From assembly GCF_947077765.1 (NCBI RefSeq), contig NZ_CAMTTF010000001.1:408818-472817 (forward strand): a DNA stretch of 64,000 nt, read 5' to 3'. The DNA comes from Salinibacter grassmerensis. GTDB taxonomy: Bacteria; Bacteroidota; Rhodothermia; Rhodothermales; Salinibacteraceae. Under the pieces are notes generated by a model. It was not told the origin of the DNA and did no database searches. It saw only the letters and a program-made list of their open reading frames with translations. The translations under genes were made by a program, and so were the position numbers. This document shows positions 25,573 to 34,210 of this stretch, piece after piece. Positions within the stretch are counted from its first letter, which is position 1; each line of letters opens with the position of its first letter.

Positions 25573-27126
25573 ATGCTTACGACGCTCGACTTCGTCGTTC
25601 TGACGGTGTATCTGCTCGGCGTAGCGGCCTTTGGCGTCTGGGCAGGCGGGCAACAAACGTCCACCGAAGATTACTTTCTTGGGGGGCGGGACCTGCCGTG
25701 GTGGGCGGTGTGTTTTTCTGTGGTGGCCACGGAGACGAGCACGCTTACGGTGGTGGGCGTGCCGGCCGTGGCGTACGGGGGCACGCTGACCTTCCTACAG
25801 ATTACGCTCGGGTACTTGGTGGGGCGCATCCTGGTTGGGGTGTACGTCCTGCCCCGCTACTACGCGGGCCAGCTGGAGACGGCCTACGCGTTCCTCGGCG
25901 ACCGCTACGGCTCCGTGATGCAGGGCGCCGCGTCGGTGACGTTTCTCGGGACGCGCCTGCTGGCGGACGGCGTGCGTCTTTTCGCCACGGCCATCCCACT
26001 GAAGGTGATTGCGAACATGTCGGGGCTGGACGTCAGCTACTTCCAGATCATCCTGGTCATCGGCGTCGTGACGGCCGTCTACACGCTGGTGGGCGGCATT
26101 CGGGCGGTCGTGTGGATGGACGTGGTGCAGATGCTGCTGTACGTGGGCGGGGCGCTCGCGGCCATCGGCTTCCTGCTGGGCGATGTGCCCCCGGGCTGGT
26201 GGGGCGAGGCGGGGGCGGCCGGCAAGACCAATCTGATCGACCTCGGCCTGGACGAGTCGTTCGGGCGCTGGTGGACGCAGCCCTACACGCTGGGAACGGC
26301 CGTGGTGGGCGGGGCCATCTTCTCGATGGCCTCCCACGGCACCGACCAGCTCATCGTGCAGCGCCTGTTGGCTTGCCGCAACGAGGCGGACAGCCGGAAA
26401 GCGGTCGTGGGAAGTGCACTTATCGTCATGGTGCAGTTTGCTCTGTTTTTGGGGGTGGGCCTGCTCCTGTGGGCACACTACGGCGGTGCATCCGTCGAGG
26501 CGCTCGGGCTTCAGCGGGGCGACGAGGTCTTTCCCAAGTACATCATCGAGGGTCTGCCGGCCGGGCTCTCGGGCCTCATCCTGGCCGGCATCGTGGCGGC
26601 GGCCATGAGCTCCCTCTCTTCGTCGCTCAACGCACTGGCCTCGTCGTCGGTCAACGACCTCTACGAGCGCATCTCGGGCCACTCCATGAGCGGGGACCGT
26701 GGGCTGCTCGTCTCGCGGCTGCTCACACTGTTTTGGGGGGGCGTCTTCATTGGCTTCGCGAGCCTCTTTCAGGACAGCAGCAACCCCGTCGTGGAGTTGG
26801 GGCTCTCGATTGCCTCGTTCACCTACGGGGGCCTGCTTGGGGCCTTCCTGCTCGGCCTGTGCCACGGGGGCACGCGTCAGGCCGACGCGCTGGTGGCGTT
26901 CGTCGTCTCGATTGGGGGGATGGTGCTCGTCATTTTCGGCGTGTGGCACAGTCCCGCGGAGGGGTGGCTCTTCGTGCTGAACCCGTCGGATGCCCGCGTG
27001 GAGGCGGCGAACCTGCGCACGATTGGCTGGCCCTGGTACACGGCCCTGGGCACCGCCGTCAACTTAGTGATTGGGAGCGTGCTGGCCCTCCGCCACCGGG
27101 ACGCTGCGGCGGGGGAGTCCGAGTAG
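25573..27126 (+). CDS. Sodium:solute symporter (SSS family)
   Basis: A 517-residue inner-membrane Na+-coupled symporter with about 13 helices. It has the SSS signatures YFLGGRDLPWWAVCFSVVAT and GIVAAAMSSLSSSLNALASS (sodium-site helix). It is closer to the canonical sugar/sialic-acid transporter layout than the first symporter of the locus, so the two probably take different substrates. The frame is open upstream to 25396, but the ATG at 25573 directly precedes helix 1. It follows the kinase by 272 bp, which contains no visible operator. Import of a GlcNAc-type monomer is the likely role. Confidence 0.88.
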   Translation: MLTTLDFVVLTVYLLGVAAFGVWAGGQQTSTEDYFLGGRDLPWWAVCFSVVATETSTLTVVGVPAVAYGGTLTFLQITLGYLVGRILVGVYVLPRYYAGQLETAYAFLGDRYGSVMQGAASVTFLGTRLLADGVRLFATAIPLKVIANMSGLDVSYFQIILVIGVVTAVYTLVGGIRAVVWMDVVQMLLYVGGALAAIGFLLGDVPPGWWGEAGAAGKTNLIDLGLDESFGRWWTQPYTLGTAVVGGAIFSMASHGTDQLIVQRLLACRNEADSRKAVVGSALIVMVQFALFLGVGLLLWAHYGGASVEALGLQRGDEVFPKYIIEGLPAGLSGLILAGIVAAAMSSLSSSLNALASSSVNDLYERISGHSMSGDRGLLVSRLLTLFWGGVFIGFASLFQDSSNPVVELGLSIASFTYGGLLGAFLLGLCHGGTRQADALVAFVVSIGGMVLVIFGVWHSPAEGWLFVLNPSDARVEAANLRTIGWPWYTALGTAVNLVIGSVLALRHRDAAAGESE

Positions 27127-27299
27127 AACGGCTGTGGACCGGCACAATGTGGAACCGCTGCAATAATCTTCGGGGGGCGGATCCTGTGTGCACCGGCTGA
27201 CGTAACGAGATGTGGAAAAGAGAACACTCCCCAAGAGCAGTGGGCTGATTTTCCCGCCTGCTCCCCGCGCATTGCGTCTCCCAGAATCCCAATCGGTTC

Positions 27300-27470
27300 A
27301 TGACCAACAGCAAAGGGTGGATTTTTGCCGCTGGCGTAGTGGCGCTCGCCCTCTCCCTTTATCTCTGGTTCAGCGGCAGCGATCAAGCCGCGATCTTTGT
27401 GGGCCTATGGGTCCCGTCGCTCTGGATTTTAGCTGATCTCGTTGACCAGGCCGAGACCGCCGCTGCTTAA
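27300..27470 (+). CDS. 56-residue membrane protein
   Basis: A small predicted inner-membrane protein (MTNSKGWIFAAGVVALALSL...) with two hydrophobic segments and a short acidic tail (DLVDQAETAAA). Its TAA overlaps the ATG of the next small membrane gene by one base, strong evidence for a translationally coupled pair. Function unknown. Confidence 0.65.
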   Translation: MTNSKGWIFAAGVVALALSLYLWFSGSDQAAIFVGLWVPSLWILADLVDQAETAAA

Positions 27471-27709
27471 TGAAGGTACTCGTCGAGTACTTCGGAATGT
27501 TCATTTTCGCATTCGTCGTCTTCGTAGGGGGGCTCGTAGCTCTTCCCGAGATTGGGGCGCCGGAGACCTCGCTCGGCGAGATGGGAGGGCTTGCCCTGGC
27601 ATTTATCGTGATCGCAGGGGGGTTCTCCTGGTTCTACAGTGCCGAGCTGCCGTCGGAAACCCAGGGCCCGTCCGGCCGGCGGTCGAGACCAGACGAGCCG
27701 CCACGGTAG
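27470..27709 (+). CDS. 79-residue membrane protein
   Basis: A small protein with two hydrophobic helices (FGMFIFAFVVFVGGLVALP and GLALAFIVIAGGFSWFYSA) separated by an acidic loop, and a basic/Pro-rich tail. It starts within the stop codon of the preceding 56-residue membrane gene (TAATG overlap), so the two are almost certainly co-translated. No family recognised; a two-component membrane complex is a guess. Confidence 0.65.
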   Translation: MKVLVEYFGMFIFAFVVFVGGLVALPEIGAPETSLGEMGGLALAFIVIAGGFSWFYSAELPSETQGPSGRRSRPDEPPR

Positions 27710-27712
27710 GCG

Positions 27713-27982
27713 TTAGTCCGCGTCGCCGGTCTCGACCCCAAGCATGAACTCTTCGCCGCAGAAGTCGCATCGCAACTCGATGGCCTTTTGGGGGCCGCCC
27801 TCCATGCCCGTCTTTTGAAACTCCGGCGAGCCGTCCGGGCGGGTCGTCTTGGGCGTCACGTCGTCGAAGGTAAAGTCCCCAGTGAGAACATTGGCGTGCC
27901 CGACGGTTCGGTCACACTCCGGACACGAGAAGGGCTGCCGCGCAGACCCGTCGCCGGTCGAAGATCTCTCAGGAGGCTCCAT
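27713..27982 (-). CDS. Small zinc-ribbon-like protein
   Basis: An 89-residue acidic protein with two Cys pairs, FSCPECDR near the N-terminus and LRCDFCGEEF near the C-terminus, spaced as in a zinc ribbon. The ATG at 27982 (MEPPERSS) is preferred over an upstream in-frame start that would add a non-conserved hydrophobic stretch. It is convergent with the small membrane gene pair, with stop codons 3 bp apart. Probably cytosolic; function unknown. Confidence 0.65.
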   Translation of the reverse strand: MEPPERSSTGDGSARQPFSCPECDRTVGHANVLTGDFTFDDVTPKTTRPDGSPEFQKTGMEGGPQKAIELRCDFCGEEFMLGVETGDAD

Positions 27983-28086
27983 AACAGAAGAGGGGGTTAG
28001 AGAAAACAGGCAGGGCGGCGCGAGCAGACACAAGAAGTAGCTCTGGCCGGCCCGCGTGCCGCAGGCCCAAAGAGTGCAGGCGGCGA

Positions 28087-28452
28087 TTAAAAGTGCTCGT
28101 GGAGCTTGTCATGCCCCTCCGACGGAACGCCGAGCTCCGCCGTGTTCTGAGTCCCCAGGTGTGGCACCTTGCTCACGCTGACGGGGAGTGACGAGACGGG
28201 TTCGTCGACCCCCTCAAGGTGGAGCGTCATTCGGGCCGGATCCATGTCCAGAAGGGCGTCCTGGAGGGCATCGGCAAGAACAGTGCTGTCGGGGAGCAGG
28301 GTCAGGCGAACCGAGTAGCCTTTCGGGCGGTCGATGGCGTCATCCGGATGGGGCGTGGCCGAGACCACGCCCTCGTCGATGGCGTCGGTAATGTCGGTGT
28401 AGACGTCGTCCGACGCCCGTTGCCACTCGACTTGTTGGATAGACCGAGTCAT
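28087..28452 (-). CDS. Hypothetical protein
   Basis: A 121-residue acidic soluble protein starting MTRSIQQVEWQRASDDVYTD. It shows alternating beta/alpha character (YSVRLTLLPDSTVLADALQD) but no recognised domain, signal peptide or Cys/His motif. An open extension upstream is rich in Arg/Pro and is probably not coding. It lies just downstream of the tRNA gene on the same strand. Confidence 0.6.
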   Translation of the reverse strand: MTRSIQQVEWQRASDDVYTDITDAIDEGVVSATPHPDDAIDRPKGYSVRLTLLPDSTVLADALQDALLDMDPARMTLHLEGVDEPVSSLPVSVSKVPHLGTQNTAELGVPSEGHDKLHEHF

Positions 28453-28534
28453 GGGCAACCGGACTGATGCAGGAAGAGTGCCGGAGGGACCTCGTGCCCG
28501 GGGACGCGTCGTGGCCCGACCGGGCACAAAAAGG

Positions 28535-28608
28535 TGGGCCCGGCAGGGCTCGAACCTGCGACCAGCCGATTATGAGTCGGCGGCTCTAACCAACTGAGCT
28601 ACGGGCCC
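28535..28608 (-). tRNA. tRNA with CAT anticodon, probably tRNA-Ile2 (lysidine type)
   Basis: A 74-nt cloverleaf without an encoded CCA. The acceptor stem is GGGCCCG/CGGGCCC with discriminator A, the D-arm begins TAGCTCAG, the anticodon stem is GCCGA/TCGGC with loop CTCATAA, and the T-arm is GCAGG TTCGAGC CCTGC. The anticodon CAT fits elongator Met or the minor Ile tRNA whose C34 becomes lysidine. The C4-G69 and C5-G68 pairs are the known TilS recognition pairs in E. coli, which favours Ile2. A run of five Ts follows the 3' end. Confidence 0.9.
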
Positions 28609-28794
28609 GACCGACGTAGCTGTGCCCACGAAGTGGAGACCCATCGGGTTCCGTTTCCCGGACGGAGAGATGCGTGGTGGCCGCGAGAATTCGCCGCCGA
28701 TCCACGCGACCCATGCAACACGGATTCGGGTGACCAATAGAGGTACTGCGATTCACATCTCGATCCCTTTCCCACAACCGTCCTTTCGCCCCTC

Positions 28795-29265
28795 ATGAAG
28801 TTGAAAAGCGCCAAGGACTTGATGACGGCGGACGTGCAGACCGTCGACGCCGACTGGCCGATTGACCGGGTTGCCCAGTTCCTGACCGACCACAGCATTT
28901 CCGGTGCACCCGTCGTAAAGGATGACCAACTCGTGGGCGTAATCTCCTTGACGGACATCGCGCGGCACAATGGCACGGCGGGCGAGCCGGCTTCCGACCG
29001 CCCCGCCTCGTTTTACCGATCAGAGCTTGAAACCGACTACGCCGAGGAGGACCTGGAGGATCTTCAGATTAGCGAGGGAGGAGAGACAACCGCTGAGCAC
29101 GTCATGACCCCGCAGGTCTACGATGTGAACGAGCACACTTCGGTCCAGCAGGTGGCACAAGTGATGCATCGTGGGGGGATCCACCGGGTGTTCGTGACGA
29201 CCGACGGAGAGGTCCGTGGTGTCATCACGGCGCTCGACATGCTGGAGGTCGTGGCGACGATGTAG
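28795..29265 (+). CDS. CBS-domain protein
   Basis: A 156-residue protein consisting of two CBS motifs (a Bateman module): AKDLMTADVQTVDADWPIDR to LVGVISLTDIARH, and AEHVMTPQVYDVNEHTSVQQ to VRGVITALDMLE. An acidic linker joins them. Such modules bind adenosyl nucleotides and regulate partner proteins; no partner domain is fused here. It is convergent with the S10 peptidase gene, and a 9-bp inverted repeat spans the two stop codons. Confidence 0.85.
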   Translation: MKLKSAKDLMTADVQTVDADWPIDRVAQFLTDHSISGAPVVKDDQLVGVISLTDIARHNGTAGEPASDRPASFYRSELETDYAEEDLEDLQISEGGETTAEHVMTPQVYDVNEHTSVQQVAQVMHRGGIHRVFVTTDGEVRGVITALDMLEVVATM

Positions 29266-29328
29266 GGGGGAAGGGCGGGGCGTGTCCAGCACGCGACCGC
29301 CTGCCCGCCTGCTCTCCGTCCCCCCTAC
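29262..29328. repeat. 9-bp inverted repeat at convergent stop codons
   Basis: GTAGGGGGG at 29262-29270 and CCCCCCTAC at 29320-29328 are exact reverse complements. They contain or abut the stop codons of the CBS gene and the S10 peptidase gene. They may act as a weak bidirectional terminator, but the 49-nt loop is long and there is no T-tract. Confidence 0.45.
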
Positions 29329-30866
29329 TGGTCCCGGCCGTACTTGGCAGGCGTGCCCTCGTCCGGGATCGACTCCTCGATGAACGTGCGGATGTCCTCG
29401 TTAGAGGTCGCAAGATCCTCCGAGCGCAGGTACATCATGTGGCCGCTCCGGTAGCCTTCGAAGCGGAGCCGGTCACGCATCGTCTCCCGCGTCCCGAGGT
29501 TCCACATCACGTACTTGGCCGAGAAGTAGTCCGTGGCCCCGTCGTAGTAGCCGGACTGGACCATCACATGGAGGTAGGGGTTCTGTGCCATCGCCTCCCG
29601 GAGATGTGCGCCGGTCTCGTTGTTCTCGTCGTCCCACGGGTAGACGCTGCCGAACGTGTTGTACTGCAGGTCCGTCGTGAAGCCCAGCTCGTCGCGGAGG
29701 TAGTGGTTGATGGCCGGGGTAAAGGCGTGGTTCCAGGACGTGAGCTCCGCCGGATAGTCGTATTCGCTTCCGGCATTGGTCACGTCCACCCCTTCGTAGC
29801 GGGAGTCGAGGCGGCCCACTGTGTGGCCCTCCTCCTGGAGAAGTTCTTTCCAGAAGGCATCCGCGGGCGCGGCGAGGTTGTGGTTGAGCACAAACTGCTC
29901 GGAGACCCCCGAGTAGCGGGCCACCTGTTGGGCCACGGTCTGCCGCCGGTCGTCGTCGATGAAGCCCCCTCGCGTGAGGGCCGGAATGTACTCCTCAACG
30001 GTGTAGTTCTCCACCTCGGACAGCAGGTCCTGGAGGTCCCGGTCCTGAAGGGCATCGGGCAGCTGCTCGTGGTACCAGGCCGTCGCCGTGTAGTAGGGCA
30101 GCTTGAGCGCCTCGGAGCGCGGGGAGGGGCCGGCCGGCTCCATCCCGAGGCCGGTGGGGGAGACGAGGATCACGCCGTTCAGGTACGTCCAGTGGCTGTT
30201 CTGGAGCTCGCCGGCCAGGCCCGCGACGCGGGTGGTGCCGTAGCTCTCCCCGATCAGATACTTTGGGGAGCGCCACCGGCCGTGCCGCGAGATGAACGTG
30301 TCGATCCAGTCGGCCAGGTAGTCCACGTCGGCGTTTACCCCGAAGAACTGCTCCGCGTCCGTGTCGTCGTCGATCACGCGGGAGAAGCCGGTGTTGACGG
30401 GGTTGACGTATACGATGTCCGCCACGTCGATGATGGACTGGTTGTTGTCTTCGACCCCGTAGGGCTGCACGGGGTAGCCCTCGTCGCTGATGAGCAGGTG
30501 CTTGGGACTGGTGTAGCCGAGGTGCATCCAGAGGGAGCCGGAGCCGGGACCGCCGTTAAAGGAGACCATGAGTGGGCGCTCCGCCCGGTCGTCGACGTCC
30601 GAGCGGCGGTAGTAGGTGTAGTGGAGCGAGGCGACGGCCGTGTCGTCGTCCCCGTACACCGGCTGCGTGCCGGTCGTAACCTCGTAGGGCACCTCCTCGC
30701 CCTTGACCGTCACGCGATCGGTCGCTGTAATCGCCGTGTCGGGCGGAAGGCTGCGCTTGAGCGGGGACGACTCCATGTTCTGAGCGTGGGCCAGGGGAGC
30801 CGTCCCGCCGAGCAGAAGGAGGAGAACAGCGGCAATGCTCCACCGAAGGGGAGATGCGTCAGTCAT
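29325..30866 (-). CDS. Peptidase S10 family serine carboxypeptidase
   Basis: A 513-residue exported serine carboxypeptidase-like protein. A signal peptide ends at PLAHAQ. S10 signatures are SFNGGPGSGSLWMHLGYTSP (oxyanion region), the nucleophile in IGESYGTTRVAGL, the Asp region SGYYDGATDYFSAKY and the His region YRSGHMMYL. S10 peptidases remove C-terminal residues, probably in the periplasm. The ATG at 30866 is preferred to an upstream one because it starts the signal peptide. It lies downstream of kbl on the same strand, but a strong terminator separates the two. Confidence 0.9.
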   Translation of the reverse strand: MTDASPLRWSIAAVLLLLLGGTAPLAHAQNMESSPLKRSLPPDTAITATDRVTVKGEEVPYEVTTGTQPVYGDDDTAVASLHYTYYRRSDVDDRAERPLMVSFNGGPGSGSLWMHLGYTSPKHLLISDEGYPVQPYGVEDNNQSIIDVADIVYVNPVNTGFSRVIDDDTDAEQFFGVNADVDYLADWIDTFISRHGRWRSPKYLIGESYGTTRVAGLAGELQNSHWTYLNGVILVSPTGLGMEPAGPSPRSEALKLPYYTATAWYHEQLPDALQDRDLQDLLSEVENYTVEEYIPALTRGGFIDDDRRQTVAQQVARYSGVSEQFVLNHNLAAPADAFWKELLQEEGHTVGRLDSRYEGVDVTNAGSEYDYPAELTSWNHAFTPAINHYLRDELGFTTDLQYNTFGSVYPWDDENNETGAHLREAMAQNPYLHVMVQSGYYDGATDYFSAKYVMWNLGTRETMRDRLRFEGYRSGHMMYLRSEDLATSNEDIRTFIEESIPDEGTPAKYGRDQ

Positions 30867-30904
30867 GAACTCGGTATGCAGGTTGAGGAGAGAAGACAGG
30901 GGAT

Positions 30905-30948
30905 GGATCAAAAAGAAGAAGGGGGACGGGGGGCCGCCCCTCCCCCTT
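30905..30948 (-). terminator. Terminator of the tdh-kbl operon
   Basis: On the minus strand a G-rich stem (AAGGGGG pairing with CCCCCTT, with an inner GGGG/CCCC stem) is followed by TCTTCTTTTT. It lies 23 bp after the kbl stop. Confidence 0.8.
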
Positions 30949-30970
30949 GCCGTCTTGGCCGTACACTGCG

Positions 30971-32164
30971 TTAGATGACGTCGTGCTTGCGCCCCACCTC
31001 CGTAAATGCGTCGATGGCGCGGTCGAGCTGCTCCTTCGAGTGCGCAGCGGACATCTGCACGCGGATGCGCGCCTCGCCCTCCGGCACGACCGGGTAGCTG
31101 AAGCTGATGACGTAGATGCCGCGGTCGAGCAGCTCGTCGGCGATGGCGCCGCTCGTCTTCGCGTCGTAGAACATGATGGGCACGATCGGGTGCTCGCCCG
31201 GCTTGATCTCGAAGCCACGGTCTTCCATTTCGGACCGGAAGTAGCGGGCGTTCTCCCAGATTTGCTCCCGCCGCCCGCCGCTCTCCTGCAGCATCTCCAG
31301 CACCTTGAGGCTGGCGTTGGCGATCATCGGCGCGATGGCGTTCGAGAAGAGGTAGGGGCGGGACTCCTGCCGCAGCAGGTCGATAATCTCCTTCCGGCCC
31401 GTGGTGAAGCCGCCAGTGGCGCCGCCGAGCGCCTTGCCGAGCGTAGAGGTGATGATGTCCACCTCATCGAGCACGCCCTTCGCCTCGCTGGCGCCGCGGC
31501 CCTCCTCCCCCATGAACCCCGTGGCGTGGCACTCGTCGACCATCACGAGCGCGTCGTACTCGTCGGCCAGGCGGCACATCTCGTCGAGCTTGGCCACGTC
31601 CCCGTCCATCGAGAACACGCCGTCGGTGGCAATCATGCGGGTCTCCGCGTCCTGGGCCGCCTGTAGCTTTGCCTCCAGGTCGTCCATGTCGCTGTGGTCA
31701 AAGACATGCAGGTCGGCCTTGCAGAGCCGGATGCCGTCGATGATAGAGGCGTGATTGAGGGCGTCACTGATGATGGCGTCGTCCTCGCCGAGGATGGTTT
31801 CGAAGAGGCCCGTGTTGGCGTCGAAGCACGAGTTGTACAGGATCGTATCGCCTGTGTCGTGGAAGTCGGACAGGGCATGCTCCAGGTCCTTGTGCACCGA
31901 CTGGGTGCCACAGATGAAGCGGACGCTGGCCACGCCAAAGCCGTACCGGTCGACGCCCCGCTTGGCGGCGTCCATGATCTCCGGGTGATTGGCGAGGCCG
32001 AGGTAGTTGTTCGCGCAGAAGTTGATGACGTGCTGACCGCCCTCAACTTCAATGTCGGCGTCCTGCTGGGAGGTGATGACGCGTTCTTCGTTGTAGGTGC
32101 CGGCGTTCTTGATCTCTTGCAGCGTCTGCCGAAAGTCGGCCGCAACGTCGTCGGTCATAGGCAT
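30971..32164 (-). CDS. kbl: Glycine C-acetyltransferase (2-amino-3-ketobutyrate CoA ligase)
   Basis: A 397-residue PLP enzyme of the alpha-oxoamine synthase family. It cleaves 2-amino-3-ketobutyrate with CoA to glycine and acetyl-CoA, the second step of threonine catabolism. Seen are [52 protein letters not shown] and the PLP lysine in [14 protein letters not shown]. Length and motifs match Kbl rather than the related BioF, and the upstream threonine dehydrogenase gene settles the assignment. Expressed from the same strand 138 bp after tdh and ended by a strong terminator. Cytosolic. Confidence 0.93.
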   Translation of the reverse strand: MPMTDDVAADFRQTLQEIKNAGTYNEERVITSQQDADIEVEGGQHVINFCANNYLGLANHPEIMDAAKRGVDRYGFGVASVRFICGTQSVHKDLEHALSDFHDTGDTILYNSCFDANTGLFETILGEDDAIISDALNHASIIDGIRLCKADLHVFDHSDMDDLEAKLQAAQDAETRMIATDGVFSMDGDVAKLDEMCRLADEYDALVMVDECHATGFMGEEGRGASEAKGVLDEVDIITSTLGKALGGATGGFTTGRKEIIDLLRQESRPYLFSNAIAPMIANASLKVLEMLQESGGRREQIWENARYFRSEMEDRGFEIKPGEHPIVPIMFYDAKTSGAIADELLDRGIYVISFSYPVVPEGEARIRVQMSAAHSKEQLDRAIDAFTEVGRKHDVI

Positions 32165-32302
32165 GGCGGTGTGGGAGGGTTGGGTTGAAATCTAGGTGAG
32201 CAGTCGTGGGGCCGCCGAGGTGGTGCAGGCGTGGATGCTATGGGGGTGGAGATTGCATGCGATCCGTCAAGGACCGATGCCTTCCCGCATGCGCCTTTTC
32301 CC

Positions 32303-33274
32303 TCATGCGTCCACGCTTCCACTCTCCCTCGTCTCCGCCCGCAGGTGAGAGAGCATGTCGTCGGTCGTCGCCTCCAGGTCGTACTCCGGGGCCCAGCCCC
32401 AGTCGGTTCGGGCCGCCTCGTCGTCGACCGAGGACGGCCAGTTCGCGGCGATGCGCTGCCGCTCGTCCGGCTCGTAGCTGCAGCTGAACGTCGGCACGCG
32501 TGCCCGGATCGCCGCGGCCAGTTCCGCCGGAGAGAAGCTAAGGGCGCCTGCGTTGTAGCTGTCCCGCACCGACAGGGCGTCCGCGTCGGCCTCCATCAGG
32601 GCGAGGGTTCCCTGGATGGCGTCCGGCATGTACATCATGGGCAGCCGCGTGTCGGGCGCCAGAAAACAGCTGTAGTCCTCGCCCGCCGCGGCCTGGGTCA
32701 GCATGTCGACGGCGTAGTCGGTGGTGCCCCCGCCGGGGGCCGTCTTGTAGCTGAGGAGGCCCGGGTAGCGGAGACTCCGCACGTCGAGGTCGTAGCGCTG
32801 GTGGTAGTAGCGGCACAGCAGCTCTCCGCTCCGCTTGGTGACCCCGTACATGGTGGTGGGGTCGAGCACCGTGTTCTGGGGCGTACCTTTCCGCGGGGTA
32901 GTGGGGCCAAACACGGCGATCGAGCTAGGCCAGAACACCGTATCGACGGGGCGGCGGCGGGCAAGGTCCAGGACGTTTTTGAGCCCGTTCATGTTGACGT
33001 CCCAGGCGCGGTCGGGGTCCTGCTCGCCAGTGGCGGAGAGCAGGCTCGCCAGGTGGTAGATCGTGCCAATCTCGTAGCGGTCGAGGACATCGGCCAGGGC
33101 CTCACGGTCGCGCACGTCCATCACTTCAAAGGGCGCGGCGGCGGACCGGCCATTGGCCGTCGAGGGCGGGTTCAAGTCCAGGCCCACCACCTGCCCGGGC
33201 CCATGACGCCCGCGCAGTGCCTCGACGAGTTCACTACCGATCTGGCCGTTGGCGCCAGTGACCAGGATGCGCAT
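32303..33274 (-). CDS. tdh: L-threonine 3-dehydrogenase, epimerase (SDR) type
   Basis: A 323-residue extended short-chain dehydrogenase. It has the NAD-binding MRILVTGANGQIGSELVEAL, the LASLLSATGE loop, the catalytic Y-x-x-x-K in TTMYGVTKRSGELL, and the SSIAVFGP and RYPGLLSYKTAPGGGTTDYA segments characteristic of the SDR-type threonine dehydrogenase. It would oxidise threonine to 2-amino-3-ketobutyrate for Kbl downstream. Start codon is the ATG at 33274. It is divergent from the Lrp/AsnC regulator, a plausible controller of amino-acid catabolism. Confidence 0.9.
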   Translation of the reverse strand: MRILVTGANGQIGSELVEALRGRHGPGQVVGLDLNPPSTANGRSAAAPFEVMDVRDREALADVLDRYEIGTIYHLASLLSATGEQDPDRAWDVNMNGLKNVLDLARRRPVDTVFWPSSIAVFGPTTPRKGTPQNTVLDPTTMYGVTKRSGELLCRYYHQRYDLDVRSLRYPGLLSYKTAPGGGTTDYAVDMLTQAAAGEDYSCFLAPDTRLPMMYMPDAIQGTLALMEADADALSVRDSYNAGALSFSPAELAAAIRARVPTFSCSYEPDERQRIAANWPSSVDDEAARTDWGWAPEYDLEATTDDMLSHLRAETRESGSVDA

Positions 33275-33620
33275 GTACTCGGACGTGTGCGGTGAGAATT
33301 GAGTGAGCCCCCATGCGAGACGTGTCGTACTTGCCCCCGAACCGCGGGTTCAGTGTGGCCCTTTCCAGAAACGCTATTCGAGACAGGTTGGAAAACCCTG
33401 CAACGAGAAGACGTTGCGACGACGAAGATACTCTACGGGCCGTGCGCCTGTCCGTTCGGAACCGCTTTCACCCGACTGCCGCCGTTCTCGGGGATGGGCG
33501 AAGCGCTTCCAGCGAAAATTTTTACGGGTTCTGTAAAATTATTTGTCCGAGATGCTTGACAAACCAAAGAAAGTAGCGTAAGGTAGGGTCGTAACAAAAA
33601 GAGATAGAAGCAGCGAGGCC
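33275..33620. other. Divergent control region between tdh and lrp
   Basis: 346 bp between divergent genes. It has an A/T-rich stretch (33515-33545) that stands out in this GC-rich window and the predicted lrp promoter. Three overlapping open frames exist but none resembles a protein. One GAAGCGCTTCC palindrome at 33500-33510 resembles the LacI-type motif but is not positioned like the others. Confidence 0.55.
33556..33584 (+). promoter_or_regulatory. Predicted sigma70-like promoter of lrp
   Basis: A consensus -35 TTGACA (33556-33561) and TAAGGT (33579-33584) are separated by 17 bp, about 37 bp before the start codon. This is the clearest promoter in the window. Confidence 0.65.
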
Positions 33621-34118
33621 ATGCCGCACCGCATCGACGAAATCGACGCGAAGATTCTGGAGTTGCTCCAGCGCGATGGACGCATGCAGCGCAGCGACGT
33701 GGCCGAGGAGGTGGACCTCTCCATCTCGGCCGTCAGCGAGCGCATGCGGAAGCTCGAAGAGCGAGACGTCATCGAGGGGTACCGGGCCGTCGTCGATGCC
33801 AAGCGACTACGACTCGACATCACGGCGTTCATTCGCGTGTCCGTCGACGGATCGGAGCACTACCCCGATTTCGTCGATCAGGTGAAGGACATGGACCCGG
33901 TGTTGGAGCTGCACTCCATCACGGGCGACGGCTCGCACCTGATGAAGGTACGCACGACGGACACAACTGCCCTGGAAGGGTTCCTCTCCGACATCCAGGC
34001 CATTGCCGGCGTCAGCAGGACCACCACGAGCATCGTGCTGAGCACCTTCGAGGAAGAGCGCACCGTGCGCACCGAGCCGATGGAGCTGTACGACTACGAC
34101 GCGTCGTCCGGCGAGTAG
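33621..34118 (+). CDS. Lrp/AsnC-family transcriptional regulator
   Basis: A 165-residue Lrp/AsnC regulator. The N-terminal HTH is [20 protein letters not shown] through [20 protein letters not shown]. It is followed by the RAM ligand-binding domain ([26 protein letters not shown]) and an acidic tail. It lies directly upstream of glnA on the same strand and divergent from tdh-kbl, so it may link amino-acid status to glutamine synthesis and threonine breakdown. An lrp gene beside glnA is an arrangement I associate with haloarchaea. The ligand is unknown. Confidence 0.88.
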   Translation: MPHRIDEIDAKILELLQRDGRMQRSDVAEEVDLSISAVSERMRKLEERDVIEGYRAVVDAKRLRLDITAFIRVSVDGSEHYPDFVDQVKDMDPVLELHSITGDGSHLMKVRTTDTTALEGFLSDIQAIAGVSRTTTSIVLSTFEEERTVRTEPMELYDYDASSGE

Positions 34119-34210
34119 GCCCCTGGACGGCGGATTTCTTCGGGGCCCGACTGGTGCGGTTCGGGTCTCCCCCATTCCTCGTTTCCCCAAATCAATCCTC
34201 CCGATCATCA

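Noticed and set aside
27150-27163. TGGAACCGCTGCAA, an operator-like sequence after the second symporter
   Set aside because: The right half-site is broken and no promoter follows at the usual spacing; probably chance or a degenerate site.
33498-33511. LacI-type operator-like palindrome upstream of lrp
   Set aside because: It matches about 12 of 14 positions, but lies 44 bp from the -35 box and next to unrelated genes, unlike the consistently spaced copies of the amino-sugar locus.
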